Part shown: piece after piece, positions 33,040 to 41,604 of the stretch
Position numbering within the stretch: position 1 is the stretch's first letter
Layout: every line of letters begins with the position of its first letter
DNA from: an uncultured Pelagibacteraceae bacterium
GTDB lineage: Bacteria > Pseudomonadota > Alphaproteobacteria > Pelagibacterales > Pelagibacteraceae
Direction of reading: 5' to 3'
Length of the DNA stretch: 50,057 nt
Assembly (NCBI GenBank): GCA_902581925.1
Contig: CACHQB010000007.1
Span: forward strand, 1 to 50,057
Program-made: the position numbers and the translations under genes
The notes under the pieces: generated by a model
Told to the model about the DNA's origin: nothing
Seen by the model: only the letters and a program-made list of their open reading frames with translations
Database searches by the model: none

Positions 33040-34386
33040 TTAATTTTTTTTACTTTTTGCGTAATTTGATATTCCGGTTCGAAGTTTTTCAATTATTTCA
33101 TCGATATGTTTTTTTTCACATATAAACATTGGAGCAATAATTAAACAATCACCAGTAGCTTTGAAATTTACTCCAGCTTCATAACAATGTTTAAAACATG
33201 TTAATCCTGCTGCACCTGGTTTTTTATCCATTACTATATCTATACCACCCATCATTCCATATCCTCTGATGTTATCAACAACATCAATGTCCTTTAAAGA
33301 CATCAGGCCTTCTTGGAAATAAGGTGCTAAATTTTTAGCTCTATTAAAAATATCATCCTTCTCAATAATATCCTGTACAGCCAAACCAGCGGCTACAGAA
33401 ATAGGTATTCCTGAATAAGTGTAACCATGAAATAATTCGATTGTTCCTTTAGGGGCATTTTCTGCAATTGCATCATAAATATCCTCTTTACAAGCAACTA
33501 CTCCCATTGGACTAATCCCATTTGTAGTGGCTTTTGCCATTGTCATCATATCTGGAGTTACACCATACTCTTGTGATGCAAATGGAGATCCAGTTCTTCC
33601 CCAACCGGTAATTACTTCATCAAAAATTAAAAGTATTCCATGTTTATCACAAATTTCTCTTAATCTTTGTAAATATCCTTTGGGTGGAACTAAAGTGCCA
33701 GTTGATCCAGCAATAGGTTCAACAATACAAGCTGCAATATTCTCAGCTCCAAAGTTCATACAAATTCTTTCTAAATCTTCCGCTAGCTCAACACCTGTTT
33801 CTGGTTGACCACTTACAAACTTATGCTCTGGTAAATGAGTATGTCTCATATGCACAACCCCTGGCATTAAAACACTTGCAAAAGTTTTAACATTGTTAAC
33901 CATACCCCCAACAGAAGTAGCGCCAATATTCATTCCGTGGTAACCTCTTTCTCTACCAACAAATCTAAATCTTTGACTATCTCCTCTTGCTCTGTGATAA
34001 GCGATTGCAATTTTAATTGCAGTTTCAACAGCTGTTGAACCACAAATAGTATAAAACATTCTGTTTAAGTTTCCTGGAGTATGTTTTGAAATTCTTGTAG
34101 CTAATTCAAATGATCCACCAAAACCTTGTTGGAAAGGTTGACAATAATCTAAAGTTTTTAATTGGTTTGTTATCGCTTCAATAATTTCTTCTCTACCATG
34201 ACCTAAAGGATTACAAAATAATCCTGAGCTTGCATCAATTTGGGTTTGTCCTTGATGGTTTTTTAAATACACACCTTTTGCTTCAACAATTAATCTTGGG
34301 TTCTCTTTAAAATCTTTGTTAGATGTAAATGGCATCCAATGTTCATTTAAAGAATTAGGAATTGCTGTTTTATTTTGTGCGCTCAT
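33040..34386 (-). CDS. tpa: Class III aminotransferase, probable taurine:pyruvate aminotransferase
   Basis: A 448-residue fold-type I PLP enzyme of the omega-aminotransferase group. It shows the CGSTAVETAIKIA phosphate site, GYHGMNIGATSVGG, the PLP-anchoring Asp in LLIFDEVITGWGRTG, and the Schiff-base Lys in TMAKATTNG. Taurine:pyruvate and beta-alanine:pyruvate enzymes are near neighbours. The divergent tauABC genes (183 bases away) and the downstream ald favour taurine, yielding sulfoacetaldehyde and alanine. Sulfoacetaldehyde acetyltransferase (xsc) is not in this window. Confidence 0.85.
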   Translation of the reverse strand: MSAQNKTAIPNSLNEHWMPFTSNKDFKENPRLIVEAKGVYLKNHQGQTQIDASSGLFCNPLGHGREEIIEAITNQLKTLDYCQPFQQGFGGSFELATRISKHTPGNLNRMFYTICGSTAVETAIKIAIAYHRARGDSQRFRFVGRERGYHGMNIGATSVGGMVNNVKTFASVLMPGVVHMRHTHLPEHKFVSGQPETGVELAEDLERICMNFGAENIAACIVEPIAGSTGTLVPPKGYLQRLREICDKHGILLIFDEVITGWGRTGSPFASQEYGVTPDMMTMAKATTNGISPMGVVACKEDIYDAIAENAPKGTIELFHGYTYSGIPISVAAGLAVQDIIEKDDIFNRAKNLAPYFQEGLMSLKDIDVVDNIRGYGMMGGIDIVMDKKPGAAGLTCFKHCYEAGVNFKATGDCLIIAPMFICEKKHIDEIIEKLRTGISNYAKSKKN

Positions 34387-34569
34387 AAAAAATTCTTTCT
34401 TAAAATATTTTTAATTTAAATCTTAAAGTCTCTTTAGACTAAAATAAATGGATTAACTACCACATTATTGACACAACCAAGGATTGTATAAGTTTCTTTT
34501 TTTGTTTTACTTCGGAGACAATTTGAATTTAAATATCCGGAATTTAATTAATTAAACATAGGGGAATAA
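34387..34569. promoter_or_regulatory. Divergent tpa/tauA control region
   Basis: This 183-base gap must hold both promoters. AGTCT (34427-34431) and AGACT (34436-34440) form a short palindrome with a 4-base spacer. A perfect TTGACA lies at 34468-34473, but the nearest -10-like TATAAG (34487-34492) is only 13 bases on, so the pair is not a standard sigma-70 promoter. GGGG in TAGGGGAATAA is the tauA ribosome site. No known taurine-regulator site was recognised. Confidence 0.4.
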
Positions 34570-35511
34570 ATGAAAAAAATACTAAGTTTTATTCTAGGAT
34601 CTATTTTTGCACTTAACCTATCAATTTCAGTTGCTAATTCAGCTGCAAATGAAGTTAGAGTTGCATACTTTCTAGAATGGCCAAGCCCAAATTTAGAAGA
34701 CATGCAGAAAAAGAATTTTGCTAAAGCTCTTGGTGTTCCAGTAAAATGGACAAATTTCACTAATGGTGGAGCAATGACTGATGCAATGTTAGCAGGAGAT
34801 ATTGATATTTCTTACTCACAAGGATTAGTACCTTTTATCAATGCTGTAAAATCTAATGCGCCTATCAAATTAGTTGATATTGCTATGGAATACGGAATGG
34901 GTGGAACTACATGTGTTACATCTAACGCATCTGGAATTACAAAAGCAAACGCTACTGAATTAGAAGGTAAAAAAGTTGCTGTTCCACTTGGAACAATGGC
35001 TGAATATGTTTTTGATGAAAGTATGAAAGTTGTTGGTGCTGACAGAGGTAAAATGGACATTATTCAAATGGACCCAGAAGAAGGTGCTGCTGCATTAGTA
35101 AGCGGTGATGTTGTAATGGCATGTTTATTTGGTGGTAATTCTATCAAAGCAGCAACTGCAGTTGGATCAAGACTTTTAACTGTAGATGAAGCTAGAGCAG
35201 CTGGTATACTAGGTATAGATATCACGTCAGTTACAGACAAATTCATGAAAGAAAACCCAGGTATGTTAAGAACTTTCATTGAAGTAACTCATGAAGCTAA
35301 TGCTAGATACAAAGCTGGTAAAGCTGATATGAATGCTATGGCGAAAGCTTCTGAAATGACAGTTGCAGATATGAAAGACACTTTAGGTGGTTTCAAATTC
35401 TTAACTCCAGAAGAAACAAAAGCATCTATGGAAAGTGGTAATCTTGATGGTTTCCTAAAAGGAATGGGAACTCCAGGAGGAGCTGTAGATACAAGTTTCT
35501 TACCTTTATAA
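34570..35511 (+). CDS. tauA: Taurine ABC transporter periplasmic binding protein TauA
   Basis: A 313-residue protein with a signal peptide (about 1-25, ending ANSAAN). It belongs to the SsuA/TauA-like group: VRVAYFLEWPSPN, TNFTNGGAMTDAMLAGDIDISYSQG, and LEGKKVAVPLGTMAEYVFDE. The DxDxxxxG-like core contacts the sulfonate ligand in relatives. Context with tpa and ald favours taurine. Codon use is richer in GC-ending codons than its neighbours, as expected for a highly expressed SAR11 binding protein. A terminator-like hairpin follows the stop. Confidence 0.88.
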   Translation: MKKILSFILGSIFALNLSISVANSAANEVRVAYFLEWPSPNLEDMQKKNFAKALGVPVKWTNFTNGGAMTDAMLAGDIDISYSQGLVPFINAVKSNAPIKLVDIAMEYGMGGTTCVTSNASGITKANATELEGKKVAVPLGTMAEYVFDESMKVVGADRGKMDIIQMDPEEGAAALVSGDVVMACLFGGNSIKAATAVGSRLLTVDEARAAGILGIDITSVTDKFMKENPGMLRTFIEVTHEANARYKAGKADMNAMAKASEMTVADMKDTLGGFKFLTPEETKASMESGNLDGFLKGMGTPGGAVDTSFLPL

Positions 35512-35533
35512 TTTTAAGGGTTTAAAACTTTTT

Positions 35534-35572
35534 AAATAGGCACTGATTGTATAATTGGTGCCTATTTTTTTT
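35534..35572 (+). terminator. Terminator/attenuator between tauA and tauB
   Basis: AAATAGGCAC (35534-35543) pairs perfectly with GTGCCTATTT (35558-35567) around a 14-base loop, and T's continue to 35572. This is a strong intrinsic terminator 26 bases before tauB, so most transcripts should end after tauA, with read-through supplying tauBC. Confidence 0.82.
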
Positions 35573-35597
35573 ATCAAATTTCTAATATAAGGCACTT

Positions 35598-36395
35598 ATG
35601 AGTGATCTGATTTCTCAAAATCTTAACATGATTTTCAAAACTCCAAAAGGAGAAACGGTTCATGCTTTAAAGGACGTAAGCTTTACTTTAAAAAAAGGTG
35701 AATTACTTACCGTTCTTGGTCCTTCTGGTTGTGGGAAAACAACTTTACTAAATATAACTGCAGGATTTTTAAGACCTACATCAGGAAAAATAACACTTAA
35801 TAATAATGAAATTGATGGACCTGGTGTTGAAAGAGGAATGGTTTTTCAACAAGGTGCTTTATTTGAATGGTTAACAGTAGCTGAAAATGTAAATTTCGGA
35901 CTTAGGATGAAAAAAGAAGATCCTCGAGTTACATCAAAAAAAGTTGATGAGTGGTTAGATATAGTTGGACTTAAAGGTTTTGGTAACACACCTACTTATC
36001 AATTATCCGGGGGTATGCAGCAAAGAGTTGCGCTTGCAAGGTGTTTAATAAATGATCCTGATTTAATTTTAATGGATGAACCATTAGGAGCTTTGGATGC
36101 ATTAACTAGAGAAAAAATGCAATCATTAGTTTTAAAGATTTGGAAAGAAACTGGAAAAACAATTATCTTAATAACACACTCTGTTGAAGAAGCATTATTA
36201 CTTGGTGAAAGATTATATGTAATGGCACCAAGACCAGGTAGGATACATAAAGAGTATAATCTTCCATTTGCAGAAATGGGTCTTACACAAGACTTAAGAG
36301 AAATAAAAAAAAATAAGGAATTCTCTTCTACCAGAGAAGAAATCTTATCAATGATTTGGAATATGGAAGAAGAAATTATGGGGAAAGAAAATTAA
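35598..36395 (+). CDS. tauB: Taurine ABC transporter ATPase TauB
   Basis: A 265-residue ABC ATPase of the nitrate/sulfonate/taurine branch. Walker A is GPSGCGKTT, the signature is LSGGMQQRVALARC, Walker B is LILMDEPLGALDALTR, and the switch His is in LITHSVEEALLL. It is directly followed by tauC with no gap (TAA then ATG). Confidence 0.92.
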   Translation: MSDLISQNLNMIFKTPKGETVHALKDVSFTLKKGELLTVLGPSGCGKTTLLNITAGFLRPTSGKITLNNNEIDGPGVERGMVFQQGALFEWLTVAENVNFGLRMKKEDPRVTSKKVDEWLDIVGLKGFGNTPTYQLSGGMQQRVALARCLINDPDLILMDEPLGALDALTREKMQSLVLKIWKETGKTIILITHSVEEALLLGERLYVMAPRPGRIHKEYNLPFAEMGLTQDLREIKKNKEFSSTREEILSMIWNMEEEIMGKEN

Positions 36396-38321
36396 ATGTT
36401 AACCCAATTTATAACTATCTTGATATTTGTAGCTGTAATTGGTTGTATTCTTTATGGAAGAAGATTAATTAGAACTGAAAAAGTTGATGCTGTCTTTGGT
36501 AATCCGGAAAGAGCTAAAGGTGGAACACACTGGGTAATTGTCGGTAGCAGTGCAATCCTGATGTTATGGCTTTATTATTCATGGGATATAGCAAAAGGTT
36601 TTTATCCAAAATCAGCAAACGAATTATGTCAAGTTGCTAAAATTAATGAGTCGTTATTAGGTTTAAAATATCAATTCCCTATTGAAGAAAGAGAATTCAA
36701 AAGCACATCGATTATTAAAATTGAAAATAAAAATCTTGTAAAAATTACAAATGAAATAAAAGCATCTCCGGATCTAAATGATCAACAAAAAACATTCCTT
36801 GTAAGTTACATTGATAGAACTTCTAAATTAATTCCATTTTTAACAAGTGAAGAACTAATGGAAATGGATACCAAAATTAAACTTCAGGAAATGACAGAGG
36901 AAATTAAACTTCTAAGTTTAAATTTCCAAAAGAAAGATTATCCCTTTGAGACAGATGATGAAAAAACTGAAAGACAAAAACTTATTGATGAACAAGGTAT
37001 TTGGGGAATAACAACCATAGACTCTGGAACCGGTACAATTGAAAATACTATTGAGATACCAACTGCACCTCAAACCAATAAAGGTTTAAAATTTCATGCA
37101 GCTGCAGCAGAACTAAAAAAAATTGATGACAAATTTTTTAAATTAAAAAACCATAACCCACAGTTCAAAAGCGCAATCAAACAACTTAAAGATGATATTA
37201 AAGCTTACAGAAAAGGATTAGATGATAGTGAAGAAATAGCATCTGACTATGCAAAAAATATTGTTAAAATTGCAAGAAGAATAGAGTTTGCAAGCATCTA
37301 TCCTCCTAATGCATTAAATGAAATGCAAGCAGCAATAGTAGAGTTTGATGAATTACAAAATAAAGAGCAAGGTGGATTAAGATTAATTGATATTCTTCTA
37401 TTTCCAGCAGGAACAATTGTAGCAAGTGGACCAACATGTTCTGAACAAGGTTCAGGAAGATGGTTACCTAAACCATCAGATACATTTAATAAGTTTGTAT
37501 TGATGTCTAAACCAAGTGTTGGTTACAAAAATATTCCTCTTTTATGGATTGAGATGGTTGATGTAAGTAAAATGATTGGATTTATTTTACCTGATTGGAT
37601 AGCAGATGTGTTGCCTGGTGAATATCCAGTGCACACAAAAGATGGAATTGTAAAAGAAAACTTTAAAAGTAATGTTTTAAAAGTTGTTACTGGTGACTTT
37701 AAATTATTTAAAGTACCTGTTCCATATGGACACATATGGGACTCATTCTTAAGGGTGTTTTTAGGTTTAGTTTTTGGAATTCTTATTGGGGTGCCATTAG
37801 GATTGTTTATGGGTTTAAATCGATTTGCTAAAGGCTTCTTTGATCCTTTAATCGAATTATACAGACCTGTTCCACCGTTAGCTTGGGCACCATTAATTAT
37901 TTCAGTTCTTGGAATAGATAATACGGGTAAAATATTTTTATTATTCATGGTCTCACTTTCAATTATGATTATTTCTGCAAGAGCTGGTGCATCGGGAACA
38001 CAACTTTCAAAAATCCATGCGGCACACTCACTAGGAGCTACTAAAAAACAAATTTTAAGACATGTTATTTTCCCTAATTCACTGCCTGAAATTCTAACAG
38101 GAATTAGAGTAGCTGTTGGTATGTGTTGGGGAACACTTGTTGCTGCAGAGTTTTTAGCAGGTACGACTGGTATTGGTTTCGTTGAAAACGTTGCTAAAAA
38201 ATACTTCCAATACGAGGTAATTTGGATAACAATATTTATTATGGGTCTACTGGGACTTTTATTCGATATTACTTTGAGAAAAATTATTGAAAAAACTATT
38301 CCTTGGCGTGGAAAAGGATAA
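36396..38321 (+). CDS. tauC: Taurine ABC permease TauC with a ~375-residue N-terminal extension
   Basis: At 641 residues this is more than twice a normal TauC (~270). The permease core is residues ~440-641 with GLYRPVPPLAWAP-like SRPVPPLAW and the EAA loop HAAHSLGATKKQILRHVIFP. The N-terminal part has two membrane helices (about 4-22 and 47-65). A long charged helical region follows (to ~320; repeated Glu/Lys heptad-like stretches). A segment rich in Gly/Pro with WLPKPSDTFNKF then connects to the core. It is a single uninterrupted frame. The extension is likely extracytoplasmic, but its topology relative to the core is not settled by inspection. Confidence 0.85.
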   Translation: MLTQFITILIFVAVIGCILYGRRLIRTEKVDAVFGNPERAKGGTHWVIVGSSAILMLWLYYSWDIAKGFYPKSANELCQVAKINESLLGLKYQFPIEEREFKSTSIIKIENKNLVKITNEIKASPDLNDQQKTFLVSYIDRTSKLIPFLTSEELMEMDTKIKLQEMTEEIKLLSLNFQKKDYPFETDDEKTERQKLIDEQGIWGITTIDSGTGTIENTIEIPTAPQTNKGLKFHAAAAELKKIDDKFFKLKNHNPQFKSAIKQLKDDIKAYRKGLDDSEEIASDYAKNIVKIARRIEFASIYPPNALNEMQAAIVEFDELQNKEQGGLRLIDILLFPAGTIVASGPTCSEQGSGRWLPKPSDTFNKFVLMSKPSVGYKNIPLLWIEMVDVSKMIGFILPDWIADVLPGEYPVHTKDGIVKENFKSNVLKVVTGDFKLFKVPVPYGHIWDSFLRVFLGLVFGILIGVPLGLFMGLNRFAKGFFDPLIELYRPVPPLAWAPLIISVLGIDNTGKIFLLFMVSLSIMIISARAGASGTQLSKIHAAHSLGATKKQILRHVIFPNSLPEILTGIRVAVGMCWGTLVAAEFLAGTTGIGFVENVAKKYFQYEVIWITIFIMGLLGLLFDITLRKIIEKTIPWRGKG

Positions 38322-38337
38322 ATGTTAAGGGGATGGA

Positions 38338-39342
38338 ATGAAAACCCCAGTTTTAAAAAAACAAGTCATTCAAATATTTCAAAAATTTGGTCTAAGTAAA
38401 GATCATTCTTTAATTTCTACTAATGCATTAATTAACGCAGAATTAGTTGGTGCATATGGTCATGGTTTATCAAGACTTAAAATGTATTGTGATCGAATTT
38501 CTAAAAAAGTAATTAATCCAAAACCAAAAATTAAAATCAAAAAAATTTCTTCTTCTATATCTCATATTGATGCAAATAATAGTATTGGCTTTGTTGCTGC
38601 TGATCTAGGAATTAAAACTGCAATTAAACATGCACAAAAAACTGGAATAGGAATGGTAGCAGTTAAAAACAGTGGTCACTATGGTTTATCTGGTTATTAT
38701 GCAGAACAAGCGGTGAAGAAAAATTTAATTACAATGATCTATACAAATGCTCCACCTGCAATTGCTCCTCATGGTGCTTTAAAATCTTTATTTGGAACAA
38801 ATCCAATTTGTTTTGGATCCCCTACTGGTTCTAAAATTCCTTTTATTTTAGATACATCGATTTCAGTAATTAATAGAGGGAAAATTAGAGTTGCAGCAAG
38901 AAACAATCAATCTATTCCTGCGGGAGTTGCTTTAGATAAATTTGGCAAACCAACTACAGACGCAAAAAAAGCATTAGCCGGAGTTCAATTACCAATTGCA
39001 GGCTTTAGAGGATCGGGACTTGCTTGGATGGTAGATATTTTAAGTGGAGTTTTAACTGGAGGAAATCATGCAGGAAGAGTTAAAGATCCATTTGATGATT
39101 TTTCGGGCCCGCAAAATATTGGTCATTTATTTATAACTTTTAAAGCGAATTTATTTCAGAAAAATTATAACCAACGAATTAAAGATAATATTAAAACTAT
39201 AAAAAAACTTCCAAAGATAAAAGGTGTTAAGGAAATAATGTATCCAGGACAAAATAAATATGCCCGGTATAAAAATAACTCAAAAAAAGAAATTTCTATA
39301 CCGGATATAATAAAGAAAGATTTGGAAACCTTAATAAGTTAA
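38338..39342 (+). CDS. Ldh-family (malate/L-lactate/sulfolactate) dehydrogenase
   Basis: A 334-residue NAD(P)-dependent oxidoreductase of the MdhA/YlbC/ComC family, distinct from classical LDH/MDH. The order AYGHGLSRLKMYCDRI, VKNSGHYGLSGYYAEQA, TNAPPAIAPHGA, LFGTNPICFGSP, and GFRGSGLAWMVDILSGVLTG is the family's. It oxidises 2-hydroxy-acids to 2-oxo-acids. Members include ComC and SlcC-linked sulfolactate dehydrogenases, so a sulfonate role next to tauABC is plausible but unproven. It lies 16 bases after tauC with a strong AAGGGGATGGA ribosome site. Confidence 0.88.
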   Translation: MKTPVLKKQVIQIFQKFGLSKDHSLISTNALINAELVGAYGHGLSRLKMYCDRISKKVINPKPKIKIKKISSSISHIDANNSIGFVAADLGIKTAIKHAQKTGIGMVAVKNSGHYGLSGYYAEQAVKKNLITMIYTNAPPAIAPHGALKSLFGTNPICFGSPTGSKIPFILDTSISVINRGKIRVAARNNQSIPAGVALDKFGKPTTDAKKALAGVQLPIAGFRGSGLAWMVDILSGVLTGGNHAGRVKDPFDDFSGPQNIGHLFITFKANLFQKNYNQRIKDNIKTIKKLPKIKGVKEIMYPGQNKYARYKNNSKKEISIPDIIKKDLETLIS

Positions 39343-39528
39343 CATCGTTAGAGCACCCAAAGAAACGATAACAGATGATAAAATTATTGTTCGTTTAACT
39401 TTTTCCTTCTTCTTTTCTTCCAGAAGTCTTTGCTTTAGAACATCCACGTTTACCCTTTTCGGAGCTTCAACATATTGAGAGGGGGTCTCTACAATCTCGG
39501 ATGTTCTATTTAAGCTTTCTGTACTCAT
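39331..39528 (-). CDS. Small tail-anchored membrane protein
   Basis: A 65-residue protein with a charged N-terminal half, a Lys/Glu-rich linker (LLEEKKKEKVKR) and one C-terminal helix (about residues 46-64). It resembles the 69-residue protein at 29207 in length, layout and the N-V-x-x-L-x-x-R motif. No family is recognised. It overlaps the convergent dehydrogenase gene by 12 bases and is divergent from the regulator at 39644. Confidence 0.6.
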   Translation of the reverse strand: MSTESLNRTSEIVETPSQYVEAPKRVNVDVLKQRLLEEKKKEKVKRTIILSSVIVSLGALTMLTY

Positions 39529-39598
39529 ATTTTGTTTATAAAATTAATTTTAATCATCATTAGTTAAATTTTTACATACTAGGGTTGTCCAAAATGGG

Positions 39599-39627
39599 TT
39601 GACTCTAATATTGCTTTTGTTCATATT
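39599..39627 (+). promoter_or_regulatory. Candidate sigma-70 promoter of the duplicated winged-helix regulator
   Basis: TTGACT (39599-39604) matches the -35 consensus at five of six positions. CATATT (39622-39627) follows after exactly 17 bases as a -10 matching four of six. The -10 overlaps the left half of the inverted repeat at 39619-39649. Confidence 0.5.
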
Positions 39628-39649
39628 GGGTTTTTTTTAATATATGAAC
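39619..39649. promoter_or_regulatory. Inverted repeat spanning the -10 and start codon of the regulator
   Basis: GTTCATAT (39619-39626) and ATATGAAC (39642-39649) are perfect inverted 8-mers, 15 bases apart. The left arm covers the -10 and the right arm covers the ATG (39644). This is a natural site for autorepression, or an RNA hairpin hiding the start. Confidence 0.5.
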
Positions 39650-40603
39650 ACAATACCAAGTATTTCTGAACATATTGATGAGAAGGTAATCAATAAAGTA
39701 ATTCAGGATAATTTTGCCGCACTAGCACCCTCTTATTTTACTTTAACCAGTAATTGGTTTGTTAGAGCATATGATCATTACAAAGATATAGATAAATTCG
39801 TCATCATTATATATCTGATAAATCTCAACCTTATATATTTCAGGCAAAATGGTGTAAAAATAGACTACGACACTTTTTATAAGGATAAATCAATCGAAAT
39901 TAACAAAATTAACATTTCAGATATCTCAAAAGATCTAGGAGTACCAAAAGAAAGTATTAGAAGAAAAGTTTTAGAATTAGAGAATGAAGGAACGATTAAA
40001 AGGTCTGGTAAAAAGATATTTATTGTAAGAAATACACTCTACTCAGCCAGAGCAACTAACACTTTAACAGAGATTGCAAATATATTGCATGAATTTAATA
40101 AAATTTTAAAAAAAGAAAAACTAGTAACTGAAGTTTATTCAGTTAAGGAAATAATTTCAGCAATGAAAGAAAATTTCTCTTATTGCTGGTATCAGTTTAA
40201 TAAATTTTGGTTTATTTATTTAAATAGATGGAGAGCTGAAATTAAAGATTTAGAATTTTTAGCTATTGGCATGGTAGTAATAATCAATGCAGTCAAGAAT
40301 AAAGATTTTGTTCCAAAAAAAAATATTCGTTCATACCATAAATCAGTTATGGGTTCTGATATAAGAGGTGTAAATGCTATGTCAATTTCTGAGATAACCG
40401 GTATTCCAAGACCTACAGTTGTTAGAAAACTAAAATATTTAATTGATAAAAAATATCTTCAAATAAATGAAAAAAAATTAATCTCTTTCAACGCTAAGGA
40501 TAGTGCTTTTATAACAACAAAGGGAATGGTGAATAAAAATATGATTAGCTTAAGTAATTTTATCTATAAAATCTTTAATCAAATAAGAATAATAAATACT
40601 TAA
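39644..40603 (+). CDS. DNA-binding regulator made of two tandem winged-helix modules
   Basis: A 319-residue protein with two helix-turn-helix units. HTH1 is near 90-127 (ISDISKDLGVPKESIRRKVL) and HTH2 near 246-282 (SISEITGIPRPTVVRKLKYL). Each is preceded by a similar hydrophobic/aromatic helical stretch (SNWFVRAYDHYKDIDKFVII and NKFWFIYLNRWRAEIKDLEF), so the whole ~115-residue module appears duplicated. Each HTH is followed by a short wing (KRSGKKIFIV, INEKKLISF). I do not recognise the family. The inverted repeat over its own promoter suggests autoregulation. Confidence 0.75.
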   Translation: MNTIPSISEHIDEKVINKVIQDNFAALAPSYFTLTSNWFVRAYDHYKDIDKFVIIIYLINLNLIYFRQNGVKIDYDTFYKDKSIEINKINISDISKDLGVPKESIRRKVLELENEGTIKRSGKKIFIVRNTLYSARATNTLTEIANILHEFNKILKKEKLVTEVYSVKEIISAMKENFSYCWYQFNKFWFIYLNRWRAEIKDLEFLAIGMVVIINAVKNKDFVPKKNIRSYHKSVMGSDIRGVNAMSISEITGIPRPTVVRKLKYLIDKKYLQINEKKLISFNAKDSAFITTKGMVNKNMISLSNFIYKIFNQIRIINT

Positions 40604-41451
40604 TTAGATTTTCTTAAAATAAAAATAAAAATAAATCCAGTTATATACATGATTAATGCATAAGCGGCTGTTGGTATTGCATATAATATATCAGTGCCAA
40701 ATATTTGTGTAGAAACAAATATGGCTAAAGTACCATTTTGTAATCCACATTCTAAGGCAATACATCTCATTTGTTTAACTCCTGATGTAAAAGCTTTTGC
40801 GATGTAGTATGCAATAATCATCATTGATACATTTAATATTAAAGTAATTAGACCAGCTTGCATTATAAAGCTAACTAAATTTTCTCTTTCTTCATAAAAC
40901 GCTGCAAAGAAGAAAATTACAAATAATACAATGTTAAGTTTATTAAAAATTCCAACTTTAGAAGCAATAAAATTTTCAGCAAATTTTCTAATAATCATTC
41001 CTAAAATTACAGGTACCGTTACAACTAAAAACATTTTAAGCGCTATTCCTGTCATTGAAATATTCTGTGAAATTTCTGTTATTCCAAGAAAATCTGCAGA
41101 TTTAAAAATTATCAACGGAACTGTAATTATGCTTAATAAACTAATTACAGCAGTCAAAGATATTGATAATGCAACATCTCCGTCAGCAAATTTTGTCATT
41201 ATATTAGACGTAACTCCACCTGGAGCTGCAGCTATGATCATAACCCCTATTGCTATTTCTGGCGGTGCTCTAAAAATTAAAATTAATATGTATGCTACAA
41301 TTGGAAGAATTATTAATTGAGAAATAAAACCAACTATAAAATCTTTTGGTGTTTTTAATACTCTTCCAAAATCTTCTAGTTTTAATCCTAGACCTAAGCC
41401 TAGCATTATCAAAGCCAATATAATTGGCGCTATTTTAGTTACAATTTCCAA
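40600..41451 (-). CDS. Bile acid:sodium symporter (BASS) family transporter
   Basis: A 283-residue membrane protein with about nine helices. LIMLGLGLGLKLEDFGRVLK in the first helices, MIIAAAPGGVTSNIMTKFADGD (the conserved crossover loop), and LECGLQNGTLAIFVST are family landmarks. Bacterial members carry organic acids or unknown anions with sodium. The start is TTG (41449-41451) preceded by GAGGGGA. It shares TTAA stops with the convergent regulator gene. Confidence 0.88.
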   Translation of the reverse strand: MEIVTKIAPIILALIMLGLGLGLKLEDFGRVLKTPKDFIVGFISQLIILPIVAYILILIFRAPPEIAIGVMIIAAAPGGVTSNIMTKFADGDVALSISLTAVISLLSIITVPLIIFKSADFLGITEISQNISMTGIALKMFLVVTVPVILGMIIRKFAENFIASKVGIFNKLNIVLFVIFFFAAFYEERENLVSFIMQAGLITLILNVSMMIIAYYIAKAFTSGVKQMRCIALECGLQNGTLAIFVSTQIFGTDILYAIPTAAYALIMYITGFIFIFILRKSN

Positions 41452-41465
41452 AGTCCCCTCTCAGA

Positions 41466-41484
41466 AAAATTATACAATAATTTT
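41466..41484. promoter_or_regulatory. Inverted repeat in the BASS/afuA-like intergenic region
   Basis: AAAATTAT (41466-41473) and ATAATTTT (41477-41484) are perfect inverted repeats around ACA. They may form an operator in this divergent 153-base gap. All-AT arms are common by chance here. A weak promoter-like pair (TTCATA 41560-41565, 16 bases, TATAAC 41582-41587) lies nearer the downstream gene. Confidence 0.25.
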
Positions 41485-41604
41485 AATGTATTTGATAAAT
41501 AAAATAAATTTTAAACCTGGAAGTGAATTTTTTAACAAAACAGTAACAATTTTATTAAATTCATATTAACTTTATTAACAATATAACTTTAGAGAGAGGA
41601 AATA

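Noticed and set aside
34468-34492. TTGACA and TATAAG as a tauA promoter
   Set aside because: The 13-base spacer is too short for a sigma-70 promoter; kept only as a note on the control region.
37523-37948. Minus-strand open frame of 141 codons inside tauC
   Set aside because: Lies opposite the TauC core; composition is that of an antisense frame, with no recognisable domain.
40931-41320. Plus-strand open frame of 129 codons inside the BASS transporter gene
   Set aside because: Antisense shadow of a gene with intact family motifs.
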